Positions 1-8,639 of a stretch of DNA of 13,002 bases are shown piece by piece. This DNA comes from Clostridiales bacterium (GTDB taxonomy: Bacteria > Bacillota_A > Clostridia > Peptostreptococcales > Anaerovoracaceae). Position 1 is the first letter of the stretch, and each line of letters starts with the position of its first letter. Location: assembly GCA_015058265.1 (NCBI GenBank), contig SVCR01000020.1:1-13002 (forward strand), written 5' to 3'. The position numbers and the translations under genes were made by a program. Below the pieces are notes generated by a model. It had not been told where the DNA came from. It did not search any database and saw only the letters and a list, made by a program, of their open reading frames with translations.

Positions 1-1
1 A

Positions 2-3000
2 GATGCCGGCAAGTATGCTGCATCGGCAACTCTGATGCCTGCAGACCCGCTTAATTACGAAGCGCCTGAGATCAGCGGATGCACATGGTCCATCAACAGA
101 GCACAGATAGTCAGAGATGACATAGAATGGACTGATCACAGCGGATTCGTATATGACGGATCAGAGAAGGTCGTTGAGATCATCAGCGATCTCGGAGACG
201 ACCTCAAGGTCGAATACATCTACAACAAACAGCGTAATGCCGGCAGATATTTTGCCAAAGCTCTGTTCACTGCTGTAGATGAGAACAATTACCGCGCTCC
301 GGATCCTGTCGGATGTTCATGGGGCATCAGCAAGGCTGATTACGATATGAGCGGCGTCGTATGGGATCATACCGAACCGTTCGTATATGACGGAACAAGA
401 AAGAGCGTCCAGCTGCTGAACATTCCTGAAGGAGTGACTGTAAGATATACCAATGCTTCGGCGACTGATTCCGGAGACTATACAGCTATAGCTAAATTCA
501 ACGTCTCCGATACACATAACTACAACGCAAACATCCCTGATATGACACTCGACTGGAGGATCAACAAGGCCGAGTTCGATATGAGCGGTGTCAGATGGCA
601 GGAAGAGAAGGAATTCCCGTTCAGCGGAGATATCAGAGAGGTAAAACTCACAGGACTTCCTGAAGGACTTGAAGCTGTATATGCCGGCAATGCAGGAGTA
701 ACTGCGTCCGAATATGTTGCCGCGGCTGATTTCGTATATGATACGAGAAACTATGAGAAGCCTTCGGTAGAGCCATGCCGCTGGCAGATCAGCAAGTCTC
801 CTGTCGACATGAGCAGAACAAGATGGGATTATGAAGAGCCGTTCGTTTATGATGGTACAGAGAAGACCGTCTATGTCGAGGGCATTCCTGAAGGCGCTTA
901 TGCTGAATACAGCAATGCAAGAGCGGTACAGGCGGGAACTTATATCGCTGCTGCCAACATTCTCGCAGTAGATAAAGACAACCACATTCCTGCAAGAATG
1001 GAAAACCTCACCTGGAGGATCGAGAAGGGCGACTATGATATGAGTCATGTCTACTGGGACTATGACAGACCGTTTACATATGACGGAACTGAACATAGGG
1101 TAGTTCTCAAGGGCCTGCCTGAAGGAGTATTCCCTGCTTACAGGAACAATGTCGCTACGGATGCCGGAACATATCAGGCTTCTGTTACATTCAAGATTGC
1201 CGATGACCGCAATTTCAAGGTCCCTGAATTCGGCGACTGCGAGTGGACTGTCGGCAAGGCGGATTATGACATGACCGGAGTTCAGTGGAACTACAGTGAA
1301 GCCTTCAGATATAACGGAAGGATGCATGAGGTGCTTCTCAGAGGCCTGCCTGAAGGAGTAAGAGCTGTTTATTCAGGAAATGCAGCTGCTGAAACAGGTT
1401 CTTATGAAGCTTCGGCAGATCTGATCCCATACGATCAGGAAAACTTCAACAAGCCTTCCATCCATAATTGCAACTGGCAGATCACCAAGGCTGATTATGA
1501 GATGGGCTATGTAAAGTGGGATTACTCCGGGAGCAAAGTATACAACGGCAGACCGCAGAACATCATGCTGGAACAGCTGCCTAACGGAGTGACCGCGGAT
1601 TACAGCGGCAATGAGGCAACGGGTGTCGGCAAGTACACGGCAAGTGCTGTACTGAAGGTATCTGACCCTGCTAATTACAATACACCTGCTGTAAGCGACT
1701 GCGACTGGGAGATAGTTCCGGCGTCATATGATATGTCGTCTGTTGAATGGGATTATGTACCTGGAGGACTGGTATATGACGGCACAAGAAAGAGCGTTGA
1801 GATCTCAGCGCTTCCGGCTAACGTCAGCGCCGTATATGAAGGAAACTCCGGATTCCAGGCAGGAGATTACACCGCGACCGCATCATTCAGCACATCTGAT
1901 GAGAACTATAATGCTCCTGACGATATATCCTTCCCGTGGAGCATCTGCAAAGCGGATTGCGATATGAGCAGAGCAAGATGGGATTACAGCAATGAATTCA
2001 TCTTCGACGGAGCTCCTAAGAGAGTCGAACTGGTCGGTCTGCCTGACAATGTAAGGGTCGAATATGAGGGAAATACTGCTACAGACGCCGGTGAATACAC
2101 TGCTGTAGCAAGATTCACGACTGACACAGCCAACTACAATGTACCGGAAGAGATGACCTGCAGCTGGGTGATCAGAAAAGCTGATGCGGATATCCGCAGA
2201 GTCAGATGGGATTACTCTCAGGCATTTGTCTACAACGGTGAGACCAGGACTGTGGAACTCGCCGGTCTTCCGGATTATCTCGAAGCGGCATATTCCGGAA
2301 ACTGCGCAGATACAGTCGGCAATTATACAGCTCATGCTGAGCTCTCGCTCAAGAATACAGGCAACTACAATGTTCCGGCTATCGCAGACTGCAACTGGGA
2401 GATAATCAAAGCGGATTACGATATGTCTGATACCAGATGGGAAGGCGATATGTCATTCGTATATGACGGCACAGAGAAGTCTATAGGACTTGCCGGCCTC
2501 CCTGAGGGCGTGACACCTGTATATTCCGGTAATACCGGCATAGATGCGGGCAGCTACACCGCAAGTGCGGAGCTGCAGTATGATCAGGTCAACTACAACA
2601 GACCTGCTGTATCTTCACAGGCATGGTCTATATCCAAGTCGTCGTATGACATGTCAACGGCTGCATGGGATTACAGCGACAGCTTTGTCTACGACGGAAC
2701 GAGCAAGAGCATCGCGCTTACGGGACTTCCTGAAGGCGTGACTCCGATCTACACAGGCAATACCGGAACAAATTCCGGATCATATGAAGCGGAAGTATCA
2801 TTTGAATATGATGAGCGCAATTATGAAAAGCCGGTATTCGGAGGCTGCAGATGGGAGATCGGCATGGCAGATGCTCCGGTCAATGCAGATGACATCAAGT
2901 GGAACTACACAGGACCGTTCGTATATGACGGGACACCTAAGAGCGTAGAGTTCGCAGAGAAGACAGCAGAACAGGGCTTCCTTGATAAGCTTCGCGGGCG

Positions 3001-4117
3001 CAAAGCGGCAGTGGAACTCGAAGGAGTACCTGAAGGCTTCGATGTCGTCTATGAGAACAATGTGAAGACTGACGCAGGCATCTACTATGCTTCGGCCAGA
3101 CTCATCAACAGGAACGACTCCAATTACAGAGAGTTCATCGTGCCTGAATGCAGATGGGAGATCCTCAAGGCTGAGGCAGATACATCAGGAGCTGCATGGA
3201 ACTACAGCGGAGCTTTCACATATGATGGTGAAGAGAAGTCTGTAGAGCTGGTCGGTCTGCCTGATACAGTCAAAGTCACATATACCCACAACAGAGCGTC
3301 GAACGCCGGTGAGTATGAAGCACTTGCAGAGATCGAAGCTGTAGATCCGGTCAACTACGAGGCTCCGAAGCCTGTCAAAGGCTGCTGGTGGAAGATCGAG
3401 AAGGCAAGATATGATATGTCCCAGGCTGCATGGTCATATGAGGGCGACTACGTATATGACGGCCAGGAGAAAGCTCTGACCGTTACCGGATTGCCTGAAG
3501 GCGTAAGTGTAGATATCTACAGAGGCAACAAGGCGATAGACGCAGGCAATTACACAGCAGAAGCAGTTCTTGATTATATGAACAAGGAGAACTACGAAGC
3601 TCCTGTGATCGCTGACGTGAAGTGGAGGATCCTCAAGAAGAAGATCGACACATCCGGTGTCAGATGGGATTATGATGACAGCAAGATCTTCGTATATGAC
3701 GAAACACCTAAGGAAGTAAAGCTGGTAGGTGTTCCTAAGGAAGTTGAAGTTGTATACATCGATAATGTCAAGATCAATGCCGGCTCATACACCGCCAGAG
3801 CAAGACTCACATACGATACAAGAAACTGTGAGGCGGGAGAGATACCTGATCTCAAGTGGACTATAAGAAAAGCGAACTACGATACAGAGTATGTTCATTG
3901 GAGCTATGAGGAACCGTTCAAGTACGACGCATACGAGAAGAGCATCGTCCTCAGGAACCTGCCTAAGTCCATAGATGTAAGGTACAGAGATAATAAGGCT
4001 TCCGCTGTCGGAACATATACTGCCAAAGCATATCTTGCTTATGACACAGAGAACTACAATGCTCCGGAGATAGAGACGACTATCGATTGGGAGATCGTTC
4101 CGCGTGACCGTGACTGA
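2..4117 (+). CDS. Large MBG/YDG-type Ig-like repeat protein, 5' end outside window
   Basis: The reading frame is open from base 2 to the TGA at 4115-4117. The first codons (DAGKYAASATLMP) already belong to a repeat, so the ATG at 35 is internal and the true start lies upstream. The visible 1371 residues are almost nothing but tandem units of about 77 residues. Their consensus runs DMS-x3-WDY, then FVYDGTxK, GLPEGV, YxGN, AGxYTAxA, NYxxP and CxWxIxKA. This pattern resembles the MBG/YDG families of bacterial Ig-like beta-sandwich domains found in large surface or secreted proteins; assignment is by motif memory, not a search. The protein stops at EIVPRDRD straight after the last unit, with no LPXTG motif, SLH domain or C-terminal membrane segment. 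Any signal peptide, anchor or functional head must therefore be in the missing N-terminus. A role as a stalk or adhesin spacer is inference. The next gene starts 50 bases downstream. Confidence 0.85.
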   Translation, partial: DAGKYAASATLMPADPLNYEAPEISGCTWSINRAQIVRDDIEWTDHSGFVYDGSEKVVEIISDLGDDLKVEYIYNKQRNAGRYFAKALFTAVDENNYRAPDPVGCSWGISKADYDMSGVVWDHTEPFVYDGTRKSVQLLNIPEGVTVRYTNASATDSGDYTAIAKFNVSDTHNYNANIPDMTLDWRINKAEFDMSGVRWQEEKEFPFSGDIREVKLTGLPEGLEAVYAGNAGVTASEYVAAADFVYDTRNYEKPSVEPCRWQISKSPVDMSRTRWDYEEPFVYDGTEKTVYVEGIPEGAYAEYSNARAVQAGTYIAAANILAVDKDNHIPARMENLTWRIEKGDYDMSHVYWDYDRPFTYDGTEHRVVLKGLPEGVFPAYRNNVATDAGTYQASVTFKIADDRNFKVPEFGDCEWTVGKADYDMTGVQWNYSEAFRYNGRMHEVLLRGLPEGVRAVYSGNAAAETGSYEASADLIPYDQENFNKPSIHNCNWQITKADYEMGYVKWDYSGSKVYNGRPQNIMLEQLPNGVTADYSGNEATGVGKYTASAVLKVSDPANYNTPAVSDCDWEIVPASYDMSSVEWDYVPGGLVYDGTRKSVEISALPANVSAVYEGNSGFQAGDYTATASFSTSDENYNAPDDISFPWSICKADCDMSRARWDYSNEFIFDGAPKRVELVGLPDNVRVEYEGNTATDAGEYTAVARFTTDTANYNVPEEMTCSWVIRKADADIRRVRWDYSQAFVYNGETRTVELAGLPDYLEAAYSGNCADTVGNYTAHAELSLKNTGNYNVPAIADCNWEIIKADYDMSDTRWEGDMSFVYDGTEKSIGLAGLPEGVTPVYSGNTGIDAGSYTASAELQYDQVNYNRPAVSSQAWSISKSSYDMSTAAWDYSDSFVYDGTSKSIALTGLPEGVTPIYTGNTGTNSGSYEAEVSFEYDERNYEKPVFGGCRWEIGMADAPVNADDIKWNYTGPFVYDGTPKSVEFAEKTAEQGFLDKLRGRKAAVELEGVPEGFDVVYENNVKTDAGIYYASARLINRNDSNYREFIVPECRWEILKAEADTSGAAWNYSGAFTYDGEEKSVELVGLPDTVKVTYTHNRASNAGEYEALAEIEAVDPVNYEAPKPVKGCWWKIEKARYDMSQAAWSYEGDYVYDGQEKALTVTGLPEGVSVDIYRGNKAIDAGNYTAEAVLDYMNKENYEAPVIADVKWRILKKKIDTSGVRWDYDDSKIFVYDETPKEVKLVGVPKEVEVVYIDNVKINAGSYTARARLTYDTRNCEAGEIPDLKWTIRKANYDTEYVHWSYEEPFKYDAYEKSIVLRNLPKSIDVRYRDNKASAVGTYTAKAYLAYDTENYNAPEIETTIDWEIVPRDRD
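104..4114 (+). repeat. Seventeen tandem coding repeats of about 231 bp
   Basis: Units begin at about 104, 338, 572, 800, 1031, 1262, 1493, 1724, 1955, 2183, 2414, 2642, 2870, 3173, 3407, 3641 and 3875, set at the residue before the DMS-x3-W motif. Sixteen units are 228-240 bp. The unit at 2870 is 303 bp because of an in-frame insertion. A partial unit precedes base 104. All units stay in frame. They match well as protein but differ widely at synonymous sites, so the array is old and kept by selection on the protein. The units at 2414 and 2642 are the most alike pair noticed: in a 36-residue stretch starting at FVYDGT, 27 residues are identical. Confidence 0.9.
2951..3010 (+). other. In-frame 20-residue insertion within one repeat unit
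   Basis: In the unit starting at 2870 the strand that normally reads KSVEL-x-GLPEGV is split. After KSVEF comes AEKTAEQGFLDKLRGRKAA, and the consensus then resumes with VELEGVPEG. The inserted segment is charged and could form an amphipathic helix, unlike the surrounding beta-rich sequence. It is flanked by VEF and VEL, which suggests either a loop insertion or a partial strand duplication. The exact edges are uncertain by a few residues. No other unit in the window has such an insert. Confidence 0.7.
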
Positions 4118-4123
4118 TCAGTC
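4112..4123. other. 12-bp perfect palindrome over a stop codon
   Basis: GACTGATCAGTC reads the same on both strands and covers the TGA stop of the repeat-protein gene. A second small inverted repeat, GTCAG-CAG-CTGAC, follows at 4130-4142. As RNA these could form two short hairpins before the next gene. There is no T-run after either, so they do not look like an intrinsic terminator, and chance is a real possibility. Confidence 0.3.
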
Positions 4124-4152
4124 GGTACGGTCAGCAGCTGACGCAAACAATC

Positions 4153-4160
4153 AGGGAGGA
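4153..4160 (+). promoter_or_regulatory. Ribosome binding site deciding a TTG start
   Basis: AGGGAGGA lies 7 bases before the TTG at 4168. This spacing supports TTG as the initiation codon of the CNNM/CBS gene, and the resulting N-terminus (MNSYLIAIIGLVLC) begins with the first membrane segment, as expected for the family. Confidence 0.8.
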
Positions 4161-4167
4161 TAACTAT

Positions 4168-5427
4168 TTGAACAGCTATCTGATAGCAATAATAGGGCTG
4201 GTTCTGTGCTCGACTTTCTTCTCGGGCACAGAGACCGCCTTCTCTTCTGTAAACAAGATCAAGATGAAGAATCTTGCTGCAGATGATAACAAGCGGGCAG
4301 AGACGGTACTCGAGCTTACCGAGAATTTCGACAAGCTCATTACTACGATCCTTGTAGGCAACACGATATCAAATATTGCTATGACTACGGTCGCAACAGT
4401 GTATGGTATCATGACCTGGGGAGCAAAGATCGGTCCGACTCTTGCCACTGTATTGGTCACTATACTGGTTCTGGTTCTGGGCGAGATAAGTCCTAAGATA
4501 ATCGCCAGGGAATATGCGGAAGAGGTCTCGCTGTTCCTTGCGCCGTTCGTCAAGGGCCTTATCATAATTCTTACACCGCTCACATTCATCTTCATGGGAC
4601 TCAAGGTCCTGCTCAAGAAGATGATAGGAAAGAACAGCGAACCGGAATTCTCAGAGGATGAACTGCTCACCATAGTTGAAGAAGCTGAGGCGGGCGGAGT
4701 CATCGGAGAAGAACAGGGTGAACTCATAGCGAATGCTATAGAATTCAATGATGTCGAGGCAATAGACATTCTCACGCCGAGAGTGGATATCGTTGCGATC
4801 GAGAAGGGTACACCTGTCGCGGAGATAAAGAAGGTCTTCAAGGAATCAGGCCTGTCAAGGATTCCGGTATATGAAGATGACCTCGACAACATCATAGGAG
4901 TTCTGAACCAGAAGGACTTCTATAACAATAATGTCAAGAATATAAGAGACGTTGAGAGGAATATCAAGCTTGTCGCCTATGTAGCCGAATCTCTCAAAGC
5001 GGCTGTGCTGCTCAAGAAGATGCAGGCCAAGAAGACTCATATCGCTATCGTTGTAGATGAGTACGGAGGGACGACCGGCCTGGTAACTCTTGAGGACATC
5101 ATCGAAGAGATCGTAGGAGATATCTATGATGAACACGATGCCGCGGAGCTGAGCGATGTAAGAGCTGCGGGTGTAGATACTTACCTTGTAGCAGGGAGCG
5201 CTAATCTCGATGATTTCTTTGAGATGTTTGATGAAGAGATCGAAGCCAACGCGACAACCGTGAATGGATGGGTAATGATAGAACTCGACAGGATCCCTCG
5301 CGAGGGAGACAGCTTTGACTACGAGTCCAGACATAAACTGTTCCATGTCAGGGTAACTAAGGCAGATTCCAGACGAGCTGTTATGACTCGTATCCATGTG
5401 GAAGACAAGCCGGACAACGATGACTGA
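4168..5427 (+). CDS. CNNM/DUF21-CBS-CorC_HlyC membrane protein (hemolysin C-like family)
   Basis: This 419-residue protein has the full three-part layout of the family. The N-terminal CNNM (DUF21) membrane domain, about residues 1-170, shows FFSGTETAFSS, LVGNTISNIA and GEISPKI, and has several hydrophobic segments. A CBS pair follows: the first from about residue 195 with ILTPRVDI and SGLSRIPVY, the second to about 330 with VDEYGGTTGLVTLED (VDEYGG from residue 296). A C-terminal CorC_HlyC domain covers about 340-415 with the family signature TVNGWV. Relatives are linked to Mg2+ or other cation transport (CorC/MpfA/CNNM-type) and were historically called hemolysins. Haemolysis is not implied, and the ion cannot be read from the sequence. 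CBS pairs usually bind adenine nucleotides. The length is typical and nothing is missing. The gene follows the repeat-protein gene by 50 bases and precedes secA by 58 bases. Confidence 0.92.
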   Translation: MNSYLIAIIGLVLCSTFFSGTETAFSSVNKIKMKNLAADDNKRAETVLELTENFDKLITTILVGNTISNIAMTTVATVYGIMTWGAKIGPTLATVLVTILVLVLGEISPKIIAREYAEEVSLFLAPFVKGLIIILTPLTFIFMGLKVLLKKMIGKNSEPEFSEDELLTIVEEAEAGGVIGEEQGELIANAIEFNDVEAIDILTPRVDIVAIEKGTPVAEIKKVFKESGLSRIPVYEDDLDNIIGVLNQKDFYNNNVKNIRDVERNIKLVAYVAESLKAAVLLKKMQAKKTHIAIVVDEYGGTTGLVTLEDIIEEIVGDIYDEHDAAELSDVRAAGVDTYLVAGSANLDDFFEMFDEEIEANATTVNGWVMIELDRIPREGDSFDYESRHKLFHVRVTKADSRRAVMTRIHVEDKPDNDD

Positions 5428-5485
5428 TACCGGAAGGAAGATGATACCGACCGGATAGTATATACAGAAAGGAAACGAACAACAA

Positions 5486-8251
5486 ATGGGTTTGATGGAA
5501 AAGATCTTCGGAGATCTTAATGCTAAAGAAGTCAGGAAAATCGAAAAGATAGTAGACAAGGTCGAGGCTCTTGATGAGTCGATGCAGGCTCTCACAGATG
5601 ATGAGCTGAGAGCTAAGACTCAGGAATTCAAGGACAGGCTGGCTGATGGGGAGACTCTTGATGATATCCTGCCTGAGGCATTCGCTGTATGCCGTGAAGG
5701 CGCATGGAGAAGTCTCGGGATGAAGCACTTCAGGGTACAGCTGATCGGCGGTGTCGTACTGCATCAGGGCAGGATCGCTGAGATGAAGACAGGTGAAGGT
5801 AAGACTTTGGTCGCTACACTCGCCGCCTATCTCAATGCTCTTGAAGGCAAGGGCGTTCACGTAGTAACAGTCAACGACTATCTGGCTAAGCGTGACGCTG
5901 AGTGGATGGGAAGACTGTACAACTTCCTCGGACTTAAGGTCGGATGTGTTATCCATGCTGTAGAGGGCAAGGCACGCCATGAGCAGTATATGGCAGATAT
6001 CACATACGGAACCAATAACGAATTCGGCTTCGACTACCTGCGTGACAACATGGTCACATATAAAGAAGAGCTGACTCAGAGGGAACTCAACTTCGCGATA
6101 GTGGACGAGGTCGACTCGATCCTCATCGATGAAGCGAGAACACCGCTCATCATCTCGGGAAGAGGTGTCGATTCCAGCTCGATGTACAGGAACGCCAACA
6201 CCTTCGTAAAGACACTTACCGAAGAGACGGATTATAAGATAGAGGAGAAGGACAATCAGATCTCTCTTACGGATACCGGAGTTGCGGACTGTGAGAGATA
6301 TTTCGGCATCGAGAACTTCTCTGACCCGGATAATATGGAACTCAACCATTATGTACAGCAGGCTCTGCGTGCTAACTACCTGATGAAGAGGGACGTCGAC
6401 TACATCGTCAAGGACGGAGAGATCCTGATCGTTGACGAATTTACCGGACGTCTGATGTACGGAAGAAGATTCTCCAACGGACTCCATCAGGCTATCGAGG
6501 CTAAGGAAGGAGTCAAGGTCAGATCTGAGTCCAAGACCCTGGCGACGATCACACTGCAGAACTACTTCAGGATGTATCAGAAGCTTTCGGGAATGACAGG
6601 TACTGCCAAGACTGAAGAAGACGAGTTCCGTGACATCTATAACATGGACGTTGTGGTCATTCCGACCAATAAACCGGTTATCAGAAACGACAGAGAGGAT
6701 TCCGTCTACGCACATCAGAGCGGCAAGTACAAAGCTATCGTAGAGAAAGTCGTTGCTGCCCACCAGACAGGACAGCCGGTGCTCGTAGGTACTATTTCGA
6801 TCGAGATATCCGAGCTCATCAGCAGCATGCTGAAGAAGAGAGGCGTCAAGCATAACGTGCTGAATGCCAAGCATCATGAGCAGGAAGCTGAGATAGTTGC
6901 AGAGGCAGGCCGTCTCGGAGCTGTGACCATCGCGACCAACATGGCCGGACGTGGTACGGATATCATACTCGGCGGAAATCCTGACTTTGAGGCAAGGCGC
7001 GAGATGCGCAAAGAGGAATTCACTCCGGAGCAGATCGCTTTCGCGACCGGATTCGAAAAGTCAGATGATCCTGATATGATCGTTGCAAGACAGCGTTATA
7101 ACGAATTGCATGATGCTATCAAGGCTGAACGCGCTGAAGAACAGAAGAAGGTCATTGAGCTCGGCGGACTCTGCATCGTAGGAACGGAAAGACATGAGTC
7201 GAGACGTATCGACAATCAGTTGAGAGGTCGTTCCGGACGTCAGGGAGACCCGGGAACCACACAGTTCTTCATTTCCCTTGAAGATGATCTGATGAGACTC
7301 TTTGGCGGAGAGAGGATGCAGAACGTGCTGGCCAGAGTAGGAATGGGAGATGATGAGCCTCTGGAAGCAGGAATGCTCTCAAGATCCATCGAAGGCGCAC
7401 AGAAGAAGGTCGAAGGCAAGAACTTCTCGATCCGTAAATACGTCCTCCAGTACGACAATGTCATGAACAAACAGCGTGAGATCATATACGGACAGAGAAG
7501 GATGGTCCTCGACGGAGAGGATGTATCCGGCTATATCCGGAACATGACATATGAGCTCATTGACGGAATTATCGACCCGGTTGTACTGGAGTCCAGATAT
7601 CCTGAAGAATGGGATATCAAGAGGATCACAGATGGACTCGAGCAGATCACACCTCTGTTCAGAGGAAGATTCGAGGTTGATGAGGATTACATCAGAAGTC
7701 TGGACGAACAGAAGCTGAGAGAAGATATCAAAGCGGTATTTGACCAGATATATAAAGAGAAGGAAGAGGAGATCGGCGCCGAACAGATGAGAGAGGTCGA
7801 GAGAATGGTCCTCCTCAGAGTAGTAGACAACCGCTGGATGGATCACATCGATGCGATGGATCAGCTCAAAGACGGTATCGGATTAAGAGGTCTCGGTCAG
7901 CAGGATCCTGCTGTTGCTTATGCACAGGAAGGCTTCGCGATGTTCGACGAGATGGTCGCAGATATCAGAGAAGAGACTGTCAAGTTCTGCTACAACATGA
8001 CGGTAACGACAAGAACAGAGAGAAGGAATGTAGTCACAGGAAGGACTTCTGCGGATAAAGAGGAGTATAAAGATGACACCGCTTCATCCGGAAGATCCGG
8101 TAACGGCAATATGCCTGCAGCAGCTCCTAAAGCCGATAAGACGGGTAAGCAGGAGACATTCAGGCGTGATATGCCTAAGGTAGGAAGAAACGATCCTTGT
8201 CCGTGCGGATCAGGCAAGAAGTACAAGAACTGCCACGGCCGCATGGCATAA
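5486..8251 (+). CDS. secA: Preprotein translocase ATPase SecA
   Basis: SecA drives export of unfolded precursor proteins through the SecYEG channel by ATP hydrolysis at the inner face of the membrane. The 921-residue product has the standard N-terminus [20 protein letters not shown]. Walker A, MKTGEGKT, is at residues 100-107. The DEVD Walker B is at 207-210, [10 protein letters not shown] starts at 372, NMAGRGTD at 485, and the helicase-like [11 protein letters not shown] at 578-588. Family order then predicts the helical wing and scaffold domains. A variable Ser/Gly/Ala-rich linker (about 855-895) leads to the zinc-binding tail [13 protein letters not shown] at 905-917, which binds SecB or ribosomes in characterised SecA proteins. 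These features mark the housekeeping SecA rather than an accessory SecA2. An AAAGGA ribosome binding site at 5468-5473 lies 12 bases before the ATG. In many Bacillota prfB follows directly; here three genes intervene. Confidence 0.98.
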   Translation: MGLMEKIFGDLNAKEVRKIEKIVDKVEALDESMQALTDDELRAKTQEFKDRLADGETLDDILPEAFAVCREGAWRSLGMKHFRVQLIGGVVLHQGRIAEMKTGEGKTLVATLAAYLNALEGKGVHVVTVNDYLAKRDAEWMGRLYNFLGLKVGCVIHAVEGKARHEQYMADITYGTNNEFGFDYLRDNMVTYKEELTQRELNFAIVDEVDSILIDEARTPLIISGRGVDSSSMYRNANTFVKTLTEETDYKIEEKDNQISLTDTGVADCERYFGIENFSDPDNMELNHYVQQALRANYLMKRDVDYIVKDGEILIVDEFTGRLMYGRRFSNGLHQAIEAKEGVKVRSESKTLATITLQNYFRMYQKLSGMTGTAKTEEDEFRDIYNMDVVVIPTNKPVIRNDREDSVYAHQSGKYKAIVEKVVAAHQTGQPVLVGTISIEISELISSMLKKRGVKHNVLNAKHHEQEAEIVAEAGRLGAVTIATNMAGRGTDIILGGNPDFEARREMRKEEFTPEQIAFATGFEKSDDPDMIVARQRYNELHDAIKAERAEEQKKVIELGGLCIVGTERHESRRIDNQLRGRSGRQGDPGTTQFFISLEDDLMRLFGGERMQNVLARVGMGDDEPLEAGMLSRSIEGAQKKVEGKNFSIRKYVLQYDNVMNKQREIIYGQRRMVLDGEDVSGYIRNMTYELIDGIIDPVVLESRYPEEWDIKRITDGLEQITPLFRGRFEVDEDYIRSLDEQKLREDIKAVFDQIYKEKEEEIGAEQMREVERMVLLRVVDNRWMDHIDAMDQLKDGIGLRGLGQQDPAVAYAQEGFAMFDEMVADIREETVKFCYNMTVTTRTERRNVVTGRTSADKEEYKDDTASSGRSGNGNMPAAAPKADKTGKQETFRRDMPKVGRNDPCPCGSGKKYKNCHGRMA

Positions 8252-8297
8252 CAGAAAAGACAGAACAACAGAAGAACAGGAATCAAGGTGTGACCGG

Positions 8298-8304
8298 AAA
8301 GGAG
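8298..8304 (+). promoter_or_regulatory. Strong ribosome binding site of the mini-LemA gene
   Basis: AAAGGAG sits 7 bases before the ATG at 8312. This supports a real, translated small gene rather than a decayed remnant. Confidence 0.8.
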
Positions 8305-8311
8305 AAAAGCG

Positions 8312-8587
8312 ATGACGATCATCATTATTATTATCGTTGCAGCCGTAGCGCTGTTCTTCGCTGTAACCTACAATTCACTGACTAAGGAAAAGAACCGCAT
8401 CGAACTTGCGGAGCAGGAGCTGCGGAAGTATGAGGAGAGCGGCAGTGAGAAGGATATCGACAATGCCAGAAAGTATCTCAACGCCGTACTCAGAGATTAC
8501 AACAACAAAGTCGAGAGATTTCCGACAAGTATAGTTGCGGATATGTTCAATTTCCCTAAGATGCACACAGAAGGATTCGATGAATGA
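8312..8587 (+). CDS. Miniature LemA-like membrane protein (91 residues)
   Basis: Both ends of the LemA family are recognisable. Residues 2-19 form one hydrophobic membrane segment (a run of Ile followed by AVALFFAV). YNSLTKEKNRIELAEQEL (20-37) matches the start of the first LemA helix (typically YNxLVxxRNxVxxAW). Residues 49-81, from IDNARKYLNAVLRDYNNKV through FPTSIVADMFNF, match the last LemA helix and its conserved FPxxIxAxxFxF ending. Ordinary LemA proteins are about 180-200 residues. The central helices, normally holding RRxDLIPNLV and YPxLKAxxxF, are absent and replaced by a short polar turn (SGSEKD, 43-48). The frame is intact, the ribosome binding site is strong and the next gene is a DUF2207 gene, a common LemA neighbour. 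It is probably a membrane-tethered helical hairpin; its function is unknown. It lies 60 bases after secA. Confidence 0.75.
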   Translation: MTIIIIIIVAAVALFFAVTYNSLTKEKNRIELAEQELRKYEESGSEKDIDNARKYLNAVLRDYNNKVERFPTSIVADMFNFPKMHTEGFDE

Positions 8588-8625
8588 TCTGAACTCTGAA
8601 ACGCAGGATATTACTCCGGGAATTC

Positions 8626-8632
8626 AAAGGAG
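8626..8632 (+). promoter_or_regulatory. Ribosome binding site deciding the DUF2207 start
   Basis: AAAGGAG lies 7 bases before the ATG at 8640. This start gives a clean signal peptide (MNRK, then a hydrophobic stretch). An in-frame ATG at 8580 overlaps the end of the mini-LemA gene and would add 20 polar residues (starting MNDLNSETQD). It could only be used by coupling to the upstream gene and is less likely. Confidence 0.75.
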
Positions 8633-8639
8633 AACAGCA

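Noticed and set aside
317..1327. 336-codon minus-strand frame across the repeat array
   Set aside because: Its sequence is periodic with the sense repeats and so is their antisense shadow. The sense strand shows clear protein conservation.
104..4114. Regular 231-bp spacing as a CRISPR or other non-coding repeat array
   Set aside because: The units are coding, in frame and diverged at the nucleotide level, with no short identical repeats separated by spacers.
4176..4895. 239-codon minus-strand frame opposite the CNNM gene
   Set aside because: It is Ser/Thr-rich low-information sequence opposite conserved family motifs, with no supporting features.
5381..6877. 498-codon open frame on the minus strand across secA
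   Set aside because: It lies opposite well-conserved SecA motifs, has no recognisable domain, and is explained by the codon bias of secA.
8312..8587. Mini-LemA as a decayed pseudogene
   Set aside because: The frame is intact, the ribosome binding site is well placed, and both conserved ends join cleanly through a short turn. A strain-specific deletion cannot be excluded, but decay is not evident.
8535..8639. Longer DUF2207 reading frame starting at 8535
   Set aside because: It would overlap the mini-LemA gene by 53 bases and put 35 residues before the signal peptide, whereas the ATG at 8640 has a well-spaced AAAGGAG.
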